A stretch of 64,000 nt of DNA, from assembly GCF_900105995.1 (NCBI RefSeq), contig NZ_LT629785.1, forward strand, positions 1,364,001 to 1,428,000. The letters are read 5' to 3'. Each line of letters begins with the position of its first letter. Within the stretch, counting starts at the first letter, position 1. This DNA comes from Pseudomonas pohangensis (GTDB lineage Bacteria; Pseudomonadota; Gammaproteobacteria; Pseudomonadales; Pseudomonadaceae). The notes beneath the pieces are model-generated. The model saw only the letters and a list, made by a program, of their open reading frames with translations, ran no database searches and had not been told where the DNA came from. Position numbers and translations under genes: made by a program. Positions 42,879 to 52,481 of this stretch are shown one piece after another.

Positions 42879-44714
42879 CTAGTTGTTTCCAGCCTGGTTC
42901 GGTATCGGGTCGGTGTGCTCTGCCTGGGCCTCGGCGGCAGCGGTACTCCACCAGCTCATCAGGGCAAAATCGTAGAGCGGCGTCACGGCAGGGTGTTCGA
43001 TGCTGTTCCAGTAGGCCAGGCGCCAGGTCTTGATATGCCAGTTGGGCACCACATAGTGACCTGCCAGCAGCACCCGGTCGAGGGCGCGGGCATGGTTGAT
43101 CAGGCTTTCCCGCGAGTCGGCCTTGATCAGGCCGTCTACCAAGGTGTCGATGGCCGGATCGCGCAAGCCGATCAGGTTGCGGCTGCCGGGATTGTCTGCA
43201 CTGGAGGAATGCCAGTATTCCCGCTGTTCATTGCCCGGTGAGCTGGATTGACCAAAGCCGCCGACCAGCATGTCGAAATCACGCGAGCGCAGGCGGTTGA
43301 TGTACTGCGAGATATCCACCCGGCGGATTTCCAGTTCGATACCCAGATCGTTCAGGTTGCGCTTGTAGGGCAGCAACACGCGCTCGAATTCGGTTTGTGC
43401 CAGCAGGAATTCGATCTTTACCGGTTTGCCATCGGCATCGAGCATGCGATCGCCCTCGATTTTCCAGCCGGCTGCGGTCAGCAGGTCATAGGCGCGGCGT
43501 TGCTGGTCGCGGATGATCCCGCTGCCATCGGTGACGGGCAGGGTGAACGGCTGGCTGAACACCTCTTCGGGGATGCTGCCGCGCAGCGGTTCGAGAATTT
43601 CCAGTTCGGCTGCCGATGGCAGGCCGCGTGCGGCCATTTCAGAGTTCTCAAAGTAACTGCTGGTGCGTGTATAGGCGCCGTTGAACAGTTGTTTGTTGGC
43701 CCATTCGAAATCAAACAGTAACGACAATGCCTCGCGTACCCGGGGATCCTGCAGGTTATGGCGCCGCGTATTGAAGATGAAGCCCTGCATGCCGGTCGGG
43801 TTGCTGTTGAGCAATTCTTCCTTGCGCAGTTTGCCCTCGCTGACAGCCGGAATGTCATAGGCGGTGGCCCAGTTCTTGGCACTGGTTTCCAGCCAGAAAT
43901 CGAATTGATGGGCCTTGAAGGCTTCCAGTGCCACCGTGTTGTCGCGGTAGTAGTCGGTCACCAGCTTGTCGAAGTTGTAGAAACCGCGATTGACCGGCAG
44001 ATCCTTGCCCCACCAGTCAGTGACCCGCTCGAAGCTGATGCTGCGTCCGGCCTGCACGTCGGCGACCCGGTAGGGTCCGCTACCCAGCGGAATGTCCAGA
44101 TTGCCACTATTGAATTCACGCCCGGCCCACCAGTGTCTGGGCAGTACCGGCAACTGGCCGAGAATCAGCGGCAACTCGCGATTGCCCTTGTGTTTGAAAT
44201 CGAAACGTACTCTGGTCGGGCTTTCCGCCGTGGCCTTGCTGACGTCTGCGTAATAGGACTTGTACTGCGGAGCACCGTCACGCATCAGGGTCTCGAAGGT
44301 GAACACCACGTCATCGGCGGTCACTTGCTTGCCGTCATTGAAGCGGGCTTCCGGGCGCAGGTAGAAACGCACCCAGCTGTTGTCCGGGGCGCGCTCGATC
44401 TGGCTGGCAATCAGGCCGTACTCGGTGAAGGGTTCATCCAGGCTGTGACGGGTCAGCGTCTCGTAAATCAGGCCGATATCATCGGCGGGCACGCCCTTGT
44501 TGATGAACGGGTTGAGACTGTCGAAGCTGCCAAAGCCGGCCTGGCGCAGCACACCACCCTTGGGCGCTTGCGGGTTCACATAGTCGAAGTGCTGGAAGTC
44601 GGCAGGGTACTTGGGCGGTTCGTCGTAGAGGGTAATGGCATGTTGCGGTGCAGCCTGCAGGCCACTGCCGAGTAGCAGCAGAAGCAGGCTGCAGCGGGAA
44701 AACAGGCGAATCAT
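42879..44714 (-). CDS. Peptide ABC transporter periplasmic binding protein (YejA type, copy 2)
   Basis: A 611-residue family-5 extracellular solute-binding protein with signal peptide MIRLFSRCSLLLLLLGSGLQA. Family motifs include the mature-start FDYVNPQAPKGG, DSLNPFI and FNDGKQVTADDVVFTFE. ATG at 44712-44714 overlaps the preceding paralogue's stop by ATGA; longer reading upstream would lie inside that gene. It pairs with the neighbouring paralogue, so the transporter probably has two receptors. Confidence 0.94.
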   Translation of the reverse strand: MIRLFSRCSLLLLLLGSGLQAAPQHAITLYDEPPKYPADFQHFDYVNPQAPKGGVLRQAGFGSFDSLNPFINKGVPADDIGLIYETLTRHSLDEPFTEYGLIASQIERAPDNSWVRFYLRPEARFNDGKQVTADDVVFTFETLMRDGAPQYKSYYADVSKATAESPTRVRFDFKHKGNRELPLILGQLPVLPRHWWAGREFNSGNLDIPLGSGPYRVADVQAGRSISFERVTDWWGKDLPVNRGFYNFDKLVTDYYRDNTVALEAFKAHQFDFWLETSAKNWATAYDIPAVSEGKLRKEELLNSNPTGMQGFIFNTRRHNLQDPRVREALSLLFDFEWANKQLFNGAYTRTSSYFENSEMAARGLPSAAELEILEPLRGSIPEEVFSQPFTLPVTDGSGIIRDQQRRAYDLLTAAGWKIEGDRMLDADGKPVKIEFLLAQTEFERVLLPYKRNLNDLGIELEIRRVDISQYINRLRSRDFDMLVGGFGQSSSPGNEQREYWHSSSADNPGSRNLIGLRDPAIDTLVDGLIKADSRESLINHARALDRVLLAGHYVVPNWHIKTWRLAYWNSIEHPAVTPLYDFALMSWWSTAAAEAQAEHTDPIPNQAGNN

Positions 44715-46540
44715 TTGGCGGTCTCCACGGGTTTCAGCCACCACGCACGCAGGCCCAGTGTGTAGGGGGGTGTCGGCAGGTGTTCGAAGCGGTTGCGATA
44801 GGCCAGCCGATGCTGGCTGATATACCAGTTGGGTATCACGTAGTGCTGCCATAAAAGCACACGATCCAGCGCTTTCGTAGCGCTGACCTGCTCGGCACGG
44901 GTCTGCGCAGCCAGCAGTTTTTCCAGCATGGCATCGACCACCGGATGGGCGACGCCGGCGTAGTTCTTGCTGCCCTTGACGTTGACCTGGCTGGAATGGA
45001 AATACAGCCATTGTTCCAGGCCGGGGCTGAGGCTCTGCTGCAGGGTCATCAGAATCATGTCGTAGTCGAACTGGTCAAGGCGCTGCTTGTACTGCGCACG
45101 GTCAACGGTGCGCAAGCGAACCTCGATGCCGATAGTGGCCAGATTGCTCACGTAGGGCTGAAGGATTCGTTCCAGATTGGGGTTGACCAGCATGATCTCG
45201 AAACTCAGCTTCTCGCCGCGCGCATTGAACAGACCTTGCCCGGTAGGCTTCCAGCCGGCTTCCTTGAGCAGGCCGAGTGCCTTGCGCAGTGTGTCACGGG
45301 GTATGCCGTTGCCATTGGTCTGGGGCAACTCGAACGGTTCGAGAAACATCCGGGATGGCAGTTGTTTGCGGTAAGGCGAAAGTAACAGCCACTCCTGGCC
45401 CTTGGGCTTTTCCAGAGCGGCAAACACGCTGTTCGGGTAGTAGCTGCGTGAGCGCTTGTAGGAATTGCTGAACAGCGTGCGGTTGGTCCATTCGAAGTCG
45501 AACATCATGCCCATGGCTTCGCGAACGCGACGGTCCTGGAAGACCTCGCGCCGGGTATTCATGAACAGGGCCTGGGTTTGAGTGGGAATTTCGTGGCTTA
45601 TTTCTTCGCGCTTGATTTCGCCATTGAGCAGCGCCGGGAAGTTGTAGCCCGAGGTCCAGTTCTTCGCCTGGTTATCAATGTAAAAGTCGAACAGTCCGGA
45701 CTTGAAGGCCTCGAAGGCAATATTGCTGTCACGGTAGAAGTCCACTTCCACTCGGTCGAAATTGTATTTGCCCGCATTGACGGCGAGATCCTTGCCCCAC
45801 CAGTCCTTGACCCGTTCGAATACCAGGCGACGGCCCGGTGCTACCGAGGTAATGCGGTAGGGTCCGCTACCCAGCGGGGGATCGTAGGTGGTTGCGGTGA
45901 AATCGCGATCTTTCCAGTAGTGCTGCGGCAGCACCGGCAACTCGCCCAGACGCAGGATCTGCAGCGGATTGCCGCTGCGTTTGAACACAAAGCGGATGCG
46001 ATGGCGGTTGAGGATGTCGACACGTTCGACATCCTGCAGGCTGGTGCGATAGGACGGATGCCCGTCGCGCAGCAGGGTGCGGTAGGAAAAGGCCACGTCG
46101 AAGGCGGTGATCGGCGTGCCGTCGTGGAAGCGGGCTTCCTCGCGCAGGTTGAAGACAACCCAGCTGCGGTCTTCCGAGTACTCCACGGATTTGGCGATCA
46201 GGCCATAACTGGAGGCCGGCTCGTCGCCGGAGGGGTCGTAGATGCCGGTGCCGACCATCAAGGGCTCGTTCAGTTCGAACACGCCGTATTGCAGGAAGTT
46301 GGAGGTAGCCGAAGGGCTGGAGCCCTTGAGAGTGTAGGGGTTGAGGCTGTCAAAGGTGCCGGAAGCCATCAACCGCACGGTGCCGCCTTTTGGCGCGTCA
46401 GGGTTGGTCCAGTCGAAGTGTTTGAAATTGGCCGGGTACTTGAGTTCGCCAAACTGCGCATAGCCATGGCTTTTGCTGACCTTTGCCTCCACCGGAAAGA
46501 TTGCCAGCAAGCAGGCCATGAGCAGGTAAAGTGAACGCAT
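44711..46540 (-). CDS. Peptide ABC transporter periplasmic binding protein (YejA type, copy 1)
   Basis: A 609-residue paralogue of the next gene. The signal peptide is MRSLYLLMACLLAIFPVEA; the body has FDWTNPDAPKGG, DSLNPYTLKG and FHDGTPITAFDVAFSYRTLL. I choose ATG at 46538-46540 because a signal peptide follows at once, although no good ribosome site is evident. First gene of the five-gene peptide-importer operon. YejA-type systems take up microcin C-like peptides and oligopeptides; substrate here is unknown. Confidence 0.92.
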   Translation of the reverse strand: MRSLYLLMACLLAIFPVEAKVSKSHGYAQFGELKYPANFKHFDWTNPDAPKGGTVRLMASGTFDSLNPYTLKGSSPSATSNFLQYGVFELNEPLMVGTGIYDPSGDEPASSYGLIAKSVEYSEDRSWVVFNLREEARFHDGTPITAFDVAFSYRTLLRDGHPSYRTSLQDVERVDILNRHRIRFVFKRSGNPLQILRLGELPVLPQHYWKDRDFTATTYDPPLGSGPYRITSVAPGRRLVFERVKDWWGKDLAVNAGKYNFDRVEVDFYRDSNIAFEAFKSGLFDFYIDNQAKNWTSGYNFPALLNGEIKREEISHEIPTQTQALFMNTRREVFQDRRVREAMGMMFDFEWTNRTLFSNSYKRSRSYYPNSVFAALEKPKGQEWLLLSPYRKQLPSRMFLEPFELPQTNGNGIPRDTLRKALGLLKEAGWKPTGQGLFNARGEKLSFEIMLVNPNLERILQPYVSNLATIGIEVRLRTVDRAQYKQRLDQFDYDMILMTLQQSLSPGLEQWLYFHSSQVNVKGSKNYAGVAHPVVDAMLEKLLAAQTRAEQVSATKALDRVLLWQHYVIPNWYISQHRLAYRNRFEHLPTPPYTLGLRAWWLKPVETAK

Positions 46541-46732
46541 CGGGCGGATATCCGGACCGTAACAGACATGAAAAAATACGAGGCGGTACAGTAACAGCTT
46601 GTATCCGCAGGAAAAAGGCTGGTAACTGCAGTCCCGCGCCTGCCAGGCCGACGCCACGCCCGGTCCGGCGTACGTCGCGCTGAGGTGCTGCCGGTATCCG
46701 GGGACAAGACCCGGATGCTCACCCTTCAGCAA

Positions 46733-48280
46733 TCAGTAACTGTTGATGGCCAGCTTCTGACCAACCTTCAGGTGCTTGCCGACCCCCGGGTTCCATTTCT
46801 GCAGCTGCTTGAGATCGACCTTGTAAAGCTGGGCGATGCGGTACAGCGTGTCCCCGGAACGTACTTTATGGGTGGTGGCCTTTGTGCTTTTGCTGCCTGT
46901 TGCGGCGGTCCCGCCGCGTAGCTGCAGTTTCTGGCCGATTTTCAGATGGTTGTTGCGCAGCTGGTTCCAGCGCTTGATATCCGCCACCGCAACGCCGTTG
47001 TTCTTCGCGATCAGACCGAGATTGTCACCGGCGCGAACAACATACTGGCGGTTGACGGGAGCTTTTCTGGCCGGGACTTCATACACCGGCGTGGCATATT
47101 TCTGCTTGGGGTCCACCGGAATGCTGAGGCGCTGACCGACGCGCAGATGGTTGCTTTTCAGCTGGTTGATGTCCTTCAGGGTGTTGACCGTCAGGTAGTA
47201 ACGATTGGCAATGCTGTGCAGGCTGTCACCGGGACGCACCTGGTACTCCTGCCAGTCGAGGGTTTCTTCCGGCTTGTGCAGGGCCAGGTTGGCTTCAAAC
47301 TGCTCGGCCATGGCCACCGGTACCAGCAGATGCTGCGGGCCGTCCATGGTCAGGCCCTTCTTGTAGGCGGGGTTGAGTACCAGCAGTTCGTCTTCGTCGA
47401 TCTCGGTAATTTTCGCCACGCTGGACAGTTGCATGCGTTCGCGAAACTCGACTATTTCAAAGTAGGGCTGGTTGGCCACGTCGGGCAGGTTGACTCCGTA
47501 AGCCTCGGGGCTGAGCACGATCTGCGAAACGGCCAGCAGCTTGGGTACGTACTCGGTGGTTTCCTTGGGCAGCTGCAGGTTCCAGTAGTCGGTCGGCAGG
47601 CCGAGTTTCTGGTTGCGCTCGATAGCCCGGCTGACAGTGCCTTCACCGGCATTGTAGGCGGCCAGGGCGAGCAGCCAGTCGCCGTTGAACATCGAGTGCA
47701 GGCGATCCAGATAGATGATCGCGGCATTGGTCGAGGCGGCAATGTCACGCCGGCCGTCATACCAGCTGGTCTGCTGCAGGTTGAAGTGGCGCCCGGTGGA
47801 GGGAATGAACTGCCAGATGCCGGCGGCACTGCTGCGCGAATAGGCCATGGGGTTGTAGGAACTTTCGATCACCGGCAGCAGCGCGAGCTCCAGTGGCATG
47901 TTCTTCTGGTCCAGCTGTTCGACCACATAGTGGATATAGGGGCTGCTGCGCTGGGCCGATGTGGTGATGATGCTGGGACGACTGGCGAACCACAGACGCT
48001 GGCGGCTGATCCGCGGGTTGGTGCCGATCTGGTCCTGCAGCTTGTAGCCCAGGCGAATCCGCTCCCAGATATCATCCGGCGCCTGCTCGACCAGCAGTGG
48101 CGATGGTGGGGTTTCCAGACCAATGGCGCGATCGGTGGTGCTGCCGTTGTCGTTGTCGTCGGGGCTGTGCATGGACTGGCAGCCGGCCATTGCCAGAACC
48201 AGAAAACAGCCGATTGTCGTCGCTCGAAACAAGCGGGCCAGTGCGTCCAGATAGGTGTGCGTGCAAGGCAAAGACGACAT
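46733..48280 (-). CDS. mltD: Membrane-bound lytic transglycosylase D
   Basis: A 515-residue lipoprotein cleaving peptidoglycan glycan strands. The lipobox LAMAGCQS lies near 30-37. The SLT domain has the catalytic Glu in PVIESSYNPMAYS, with AAGIWQFIPSTGR and YNAGEGTVSRAI. Three C-terminal LysM modules (YQVRPGDSLHSIA, YVVRAGDNLGLIA, HKVRSGDTLYRIA) bind peptidoglycan. ATG at 48278-48280 gives MSSLPCTHTY; the N-region before the hydrophobic core is longer than usual. A later start is possible. Confidence 0.95.
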   Translation of the reverse strand: MSSLPCTHTYLDALARLFRATTIGCFLVLAMAGCQSMHSPDDNDNGSTTDRAIGLETPPSPLLVEQAPDDIWERIRLGYKLQDQIGTNPRISRQRLWFASRPSIITTSAQRSSPYIHYVVEQLDQKNMPLELALLPVIESSYNPMAYSRSSAAGIWQFIPSTGRHFNLQQTSWYDGRRDIAASTNAAIIYLDRLHSMFNGDWLLALAAYNAGEGTVSRAIERNQKLGLPTDYWNLQLPKETTEYVPKLLAVSQIVLSPEAYGVNLPDVANQPYFEIVEFRERMQLSSVAKITEIDEDELLVLNPAYKKGLTMDGPQHLLVPVAMAEQFEANLALHKPEETLDWQEYQVRPGDSLHSIANRYYLTVNTLKDINQLKSNHLRVGQRLSIPVDPKQKYATPVYEVPARKAPVNRQYVVRAGDNLGLIAKNNGVAVADIKRWNQLRNNHLKIGQKLQLRGGTAATGSKSTKATTHKVRSGDTLYRIAQLYKVDLKQLQKWNPGVGKHLKVGQKLAINSY

Positions 48281-48365
48281 TGGCGGGGGCTGATTCCAGA
48301 CGAAATGTGCGGCGATTCTAGGAATCGACTGCCGGAGGGTCAACCCTGACCGCCCCGGCGCCGGC

Positions 48366-49145
48366 TCAGAACTGGTCTTTCCAGCCCCTGATAGCAGCAA
48401 AAACGGCTACTGCTGAAAGATTTTTTTCGCCACTGCGTTGCGCCGCAACTGCCTGTACCGCCGGGATATCGCTGCGCAGGAACGGGTTGGTGGCTTTTTC
48501 CCTGGCGATGGTGGTGGGCAGGCTGATCAGGTTTTTTTCACGCAGCTGGCTGACCTCGGCAAAGCGCTGGCTGATCGCCTGATTCTGCGGCTCGACGGCA
48601 CAGGCGAAGCGCAGGTTGCTCAGGGTGTACTCGTGGGTGCAATACACCAGCGTCTGGTCGGGCAGTGCCGCCAGACGTGACAGTGAATGATGCATCTGCT
48701 CCGCAGTGCCCTCGAACAGGCGGCCACAACCGGCAGCAAACAGCGTATCGCCGCAGAGCAGCAGCGGCTGTTGGGCATCGGCGTGGTAGTAGGCGATGTG
48801 TCCCAGGGTATGCCCCGGCACGTGCATTACCTGCCAGTCGAGGCCAAGTATGCGGATATGCTGGTTGTCCTCCAGCGCCACATCTCGCTGCGGAATGTTT
48901 TCCAGTGCCGGGCCCCAGACCCGGGCTCCGGTGGCAGCCTTGAGGCTGGCGACGCCGCCGACATGATCCGCATGGTGGTGGGTGACCAGAATGTCGGTCA
49001 GTTGCCAGTCGGGGTTGGCGGCCAGCCATTGCAGCACCGGCTGGGCATCGCCAGGATCGACGATCGCGCAATGCTGGCGCTGTGGATCCTGTAACAGCCA
49101 GAGATAATTGTCTGTGAAGGCGGGGAGAGCTTCGATCTGTATCAT
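48366..49145 (-). CDS. gloB: Hydroxyacylglutathione hydrolase (glyoxalase II)
   Basis: A 259-residue metallo-beta-lactamase-fold enzyme hydrolysing S-D-lactoylglutathione in methylglyoxal detoxification. The metal motif THHHADHVGG lies near 54, with further ligands in VPGHTLGHIAYY, LLCGDTLFAAGCGR and YCTHEYT. It ends 85 bp before mltD and diverges from the methyltransferase gene. Confidence 0.97.
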   Translation of the reverse strand: MIQIEALPAFTDNYLWLLQDPQRQHCAIVDPGDAQPVLQWLAANPDWQLTDILVTHHHADHVGGVASLKAATGARVWGPALENIPQRDVALEDNQHIRILGLDWQVMHVPGHTLGHIAYYHADAQQPLLLCGDTLFAAGCGRLFEGTAEQMHHSLSRLAALPDQTLVYCTHEYTLSNLRFACAVEPQNQAISQRFAEVSQLREKNLISLPTTIAREKATNPFLRSDIPAVQAVAAQRSGEKNLSAVAVFAAIRGWKDQF

Positions 49146-49210
49146 GATGACAATTCGCTAGTATTCGCCAAAGACCCTTTCATAGTAGGGCCAACTGCAG
49201 GGAGAACGCC

Positions 49211-49969
49211 ATGAATGAGGATGCATTCGCGCGGGCCGATGCTGACTGGCTGAAGCTCACCGGTGCTGCGCGGCTATGGCTTAAAGGGCCGCTCGGCGGC
49301 CTGCTGCAGGCAGAAGGACAGCGCCTGTTGAATGCTGAGCTGGCCCGTTATTTTGGTGGCTATCTGGTGCATTACGGCCCCAATGCGCTGCCACCAGCGG
49401 GGGCGAAACAGATCAAGTGCAGTGTTGCCCTCGGCGCACCCTTGCCCGGCGTGCATATTGCCTGTGACGAGCAGGCCTGGCCGCTCAGCGAGCATGCGGC
49501 AGATGCCGTGGTGCTGGAACATGGTCTGGATTTCAGCCTTTCGCCCCACGATCTGCTGCGCGAGGCTGCGCGTAGCGTGCGTCCGGGTGGTCATCTGCTG
49601 ATTGTCGGGATCAACCCCTGGAGCGCCTGGGGATTACGCCATCTGTTTGCCCGCGATGCTCTGGCCGAGGCGCACTGCATTACGGCCGGACGTGTCAGTG
49701 ACTGGTTGCGTCTGCTCGGTTTCTCGCTGGAGAAACGCCAATCCGGGTGTTATCGTCCGCCGCTTTCCTCGCCGGCCTGGCAAACGCGTCTGCAGCCGCT
49801 GGAACGCTGGGGCAACCGTTTCAATGCCCCGGGAGCCGGCTGTTACCTGCTGGTGGCGCGCAAAGTCGTGGCCGGTCTGCGGCCGTTGCGGCCACAGCGG
49901 CGGGAGATGATGGGCAAGCTGCTACCCATGCCGGTGGCCAAGGTCAGCCGGCGTGACGCAGAGCCCTGA
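49211..49969 (+). CDS. SAM-dependent methyltransferase between gloB and rnhA
   Basis: A 252-residue class I methyltransferase, conserved at this spot in pseudomonads (YafS-like position). Visible are AVVLEHGLDFSLSPHDLLREAARSV for motif II and post-I segments, and GGHLLIVGINPWS. Motif I is degenerate, as the typical GxGxG is not obvious. Ribosome site GGGAG precedes the ATG. Substrate unknown. First of a probable three-gene unit with rnhA and dnaQ. Confidence 0.85.
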   Translation: MNEDAFARADADWLKLTGAARLWLKGPLGGLLQAEGQRLLNAELARYFGGYLVHYGPNALPPAGAKQIKCSVALGAPLPGVHIACDEQAWPLSEHAADAVVLEHGLDFSLSPHDLLREAARSVRPGGHLLIVGINPWSAWGLRHLFARDALAEAHCITAGRVSDWLRLLGFSLEKRQSGCYRPPLSSPAWQTRLQPLERWGNRFNAPGAGCYLLVARKVVAGLRPLRPQRREMMGKLLPMPVAKVSRRDAEP

Positions 49970-50014
49970 GAGTCGATAGCCCGTTTACAGTCATCCAAGG
50001 TTCAGAATCAGAGC

Positions 50015-50458
50015 ATGAGTGAAGAAGTGGTGATCTACACCGATGGTGCCTGCAAGGGCAATCCCGGCCCTGGCGGCTGGGGAGCCTTGCTGGTTTACAA
50101 GGGCGTGGAACGTGAGCTGTGGGGAGGGGAAGCGGATACCACGAATAACCGCATGGAGCTCAGTGCGGCGATCCAGTCACTGGCCAGCCTTACCCGCAGC
50201 TGCCGGGTCAAGCTGGTTACCGACTCCGAATACGTCATGCGCGGCATGCAGGAATGGCTGCCGAACTGGAAGAAACGCGGCTGGAAAACCGCAGCCAGAC
50301 AGCCGGTAAAGAACGCCGATCTCTGGCAGCAGCTGGATGAGCAGGTCAACCGCCATCAGGTCGAGTGGCAGTGGGTGCGCGGGCACACCGGGCATCCGGG
50401 CAACGAGCGTGCCGACCAGCTGGCCAATCGCGGTGTCAGTGAACTGGGCAGTCGCTAG
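50015..50458 (+). CDS. rnhA: Ribonuclease HI
   Basis: A 147-residue enzyme degrading RNA of RNA-DNA hybrids. Catalytic residues: Asp in YTDGACKGNPGPGGWG, Glu in NNRMELSAAI, Asp in VTDSEYVMRG, and His/Asp in GHTGHPGNERADQLAN. Cotranscribed with dnaQ 18 bp downstream, as in most proteobacteria. Confidence 0.98.
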   Translation: MSEEVVIYTDGACKGNPGPGGWGALLVYKGVERELWGGEADTTNNRMELSAAIQSLASLTRSCRVKLVTDSEYVMRGMQEWLPNWKKRGWKTAARQPVKNADLWQQLDEQVNRHQVEWQWVRGHTGHPGNERADQLANRGVSELGSR

Positions 50459-50476
50459 ACAATTAAAGGATCAAAC

Positions 50477-51226
50477 ATGCGCTACGTCGTGCTGGATACA
50501 GAAACCACCGGGATGCCGGTCACCGATGGCCACCGCATCATCGAGATTGGCTGTGTCGAGATGGAAGGCCGGCGGCTGACCGGTCGGCACTTTCATGTCT
50601 ATCTGCAGCCCGAACGCGAGATCGACGAAGGCGCGATTGCGGTGCATGGCATCACCGACGAGTTCCTGCAGGACAAGCCGCGCTTTCGCGAGGTAGCCGA
50701 CGAGTTTTACGAGTTTATTCGCGGCGCCGAGTTGATCATTCATAACGCCGCGTTCGATATCGGCTTTATCAACAACGAATTTGCCCTGCTGGCGCAGGAC
50801 GAGCGCAGTGAAGTCAACGACTACTGCACGGTGCTGGATACCCTGGCAATGGCCCGCGAGCGCCATCCGGGCCAGCGCAACAGCCTGGATGCGCTGTGCA
50901 AGCGTTATGGCGTTGACAACTCTGGTCGCGAACTGCACGGCGCATTGCTGGATGCCGAGATTCTCGCAGACGTCTATCTGGCCATGACCGGCGGGCAGAC
51001 CAATCTGTCACTGGCCGGTGAAATCGGTGACGGCAACGGTAGCGGGCGGCAGCAGGCCAGCCCGATTCGCCGCCTGCCGGCCGAACGCCAGCCGACCCCG
51101 GTCATCAAGGCTGGCGCGGCGGATCTCCAGGCCCACGCAGAACGCATGGCTGCCATCGAGAAGGCGTCCGGAAGCCAGCCGCTGTGGCTGCAGATGGAAG
51201 CGCAGCAGAGCCTGCCGTCGCAATAG
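50477..51226 (+). CDS. dnaQ: DNA polymerase III epsilon subunit (proofreading exonuclease)
   Basis: A 249-residue 3'-5' exonuclease of the DEDDh type: VLDTETTG (Exo I), HNAAFDIGFINNEF (Exo II), HGALLDAEILADVYL (Exo III with the catalytic His). The C-terminal tail (from about 185) carries the polymerase alpha-binding segment. AAAGGA precedes the ATG. It ends 11 bp before the convergent kinase gene. Confidence 0.98.
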   Translation: MRYVVLDTETTGMPVTDGHRIIEIGCVEMEGRRLTGRHFHVYLQPEREIDEGAIAVHGITDEFLQDKPRFREVADEFYEFIRGAELIIHNAAFDIGFINNEFALLAQDERSEVNDYCTVLDTLAMARERHPGQRNSLDALCKRYGVDNSGRELHGALLDAEILADVYLAMTGGQTNLSLAGEIGDGNGSGRQQASPIRRLPAERQPTPVIKAGAADLQAHAERMAAIEKASGSQPLWLQMEAQQSLPSQ

Positions 51227-51237
51227 GGCAAGCCTGC

Positions 51238-52185
51238 TCAGGCGTTTTGCGGTGGCTGTTGCTGCAGCCAGCTGTACAGGCGCTGCGTGTCCTCCAGTGT
51301 GCATAGTCCGCTGCCACTGACCGTTATCGCCGCACTGCCGGCAGCCACACCGTAGCGGGCTGCTTCACTGAGGCTGGCGCCACTGGCCAGTTGCAGCAAC
51401 ATGCCGGCCAGCAGGCTGTCACCGGCGCCGACCGTACTGACTTTCCTGACGATGGGCGCATGAATGCGCTCGATGCCGTCGCGACTAACCAGCAAACCAC
51501 CCTGGGCGCCCAGGGATACCATCACCACCGCGCACTTGCCGCTGGCGACCAGCTGCCCGGCGACCCTGGCCAGTTGCTCGGGGTCACTGATGTCCTCGCC
51601 GGCGAGGGCGCCCAGTTCACTCAGGCTGGGCTTGATCAGGAACAATCCGCCGCATTGCAGGGCCTGCTGCAAGGCCGGGCCGGAGCTGTCGAGAACGCTG
51701 CGGGCGCCTTTTTCCCGCGCAAGCTGCAGCAGGCGTGGCAAGAAATCGGCGGCAAGGCCGTCCGGCTGGCTGCCGCTGATGACCAGATAGTCGAGGGTTT
51801 CCAGGGCCTGCAAGCGTTCCAGCAGTTGTTGCTGTTCGGCAGCGCTCAAGCTGGCGGCAGGCAGGATAAAACGGTATTGCTGGCCGTGGGCCTGTTCATC
51901 GACGTTGAAGCACTGGCGCGTCCAGGCCTGGGTGCTGACTGGCTGGCAGTCCACCCCTTCAGCCAGCAGCAGGTCGCTCAGGTGCTGGCCGCTCGGGCCG
52001 CCGGCAGGGTAAATGGCCAGCGCCTTGCCGCCGAGATTGCGAAGCGCACGGGCAACATTGATGCCGCCACCGCCCGGCGCGTAAGCCGGCTCGCTGCAGC
52101 GCAGTTTTTTGTCGGGACAAAGGTGCGCAACGCTGGTCGCGCAGTCGAGCGCCGGGCTCAGGGTCAGGGTGACGATACTGGGCAT
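51238..52185 (-). CDS. pfkB: PfkB-family sugar-phosphate kinase (Pfk-2-like 6-phosphofructokinase)
   Basis: A 315-residue ribokinase-fold kinase. By eye it resembles E. coli PfkB along its whole length: VTLTLSPALDCAT at the start, KLRC, PGGGGINVARAL (near 39), YPAGGPSGQHL, WTRQ, YRFILPA, ISGSQPDG, VLDSSG, VVMVSLGAQGG, and the catalytic Asp in STVGAGDSLLAGM (near 255). The usual NxxE motif reads SLSE in IKPSLSEL, so the Asn is replaced by Ser. Pseudomonads normally lack phosphofructokinase, so 1-phosphofructokinase or tagatose-6-phosphate kinase activity is also possible. Start ATG at 52183-52185. It diverges from the decarboxylase gene. Confidence 0.85.
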   Translation of the reverse strand: MPSIVTLTLSPALDCATSVAHLCPDKKLRCSEPAYAPGGGGINVARALRNLGGKALAIYPAGGPSGQHLSDLLLAEGVDCQPVSTQAWTRQCFNVDEQAHGQQYRFILPAASLSAAEQQQLLERLQALETLDYLVISGSQPDGLAADFLPRLLQLAREKGARSVLDSSGPALQQALQCGGLFLIKPSLSELGALAGEDISDPEQLARVAGQLVASGKCAVVMVSLGAQGGLLVSRDGIERIHAPIVRKVSTVGAGDSLLAGMLLQLASGASLSEAARYGVAAGSAAITVSGSGLCTLEDTQRLYSWLQQQPPQNA

Positions 52186-52481
52186 GCACGATTCCTTGGC
52201 GCGAAATGGCGGTCCGCAATGTTCATTGGCAAAGCTGCAGCAGCGGCTGACAAGGTAGCAGCCTGCCAGCCCCAGGCAAATTGCCTTAGGCCGGATGCTG
52301 CCGATTATCTTGCTGCTATGGAGGGTTTGACGGCAGTTCGGGCCGGGGTTTGTGTCGCATCCAGAGTGCAATCTGTCGCACTCTTGTAGAACCATGAATT
52401 CTTTTCAGCCAATGGCTTGCGGTCAAGCGATTTACCTGCCGGAATGGGCGGCACAAGCAGCCGTTGCCGCAGGATACAACC

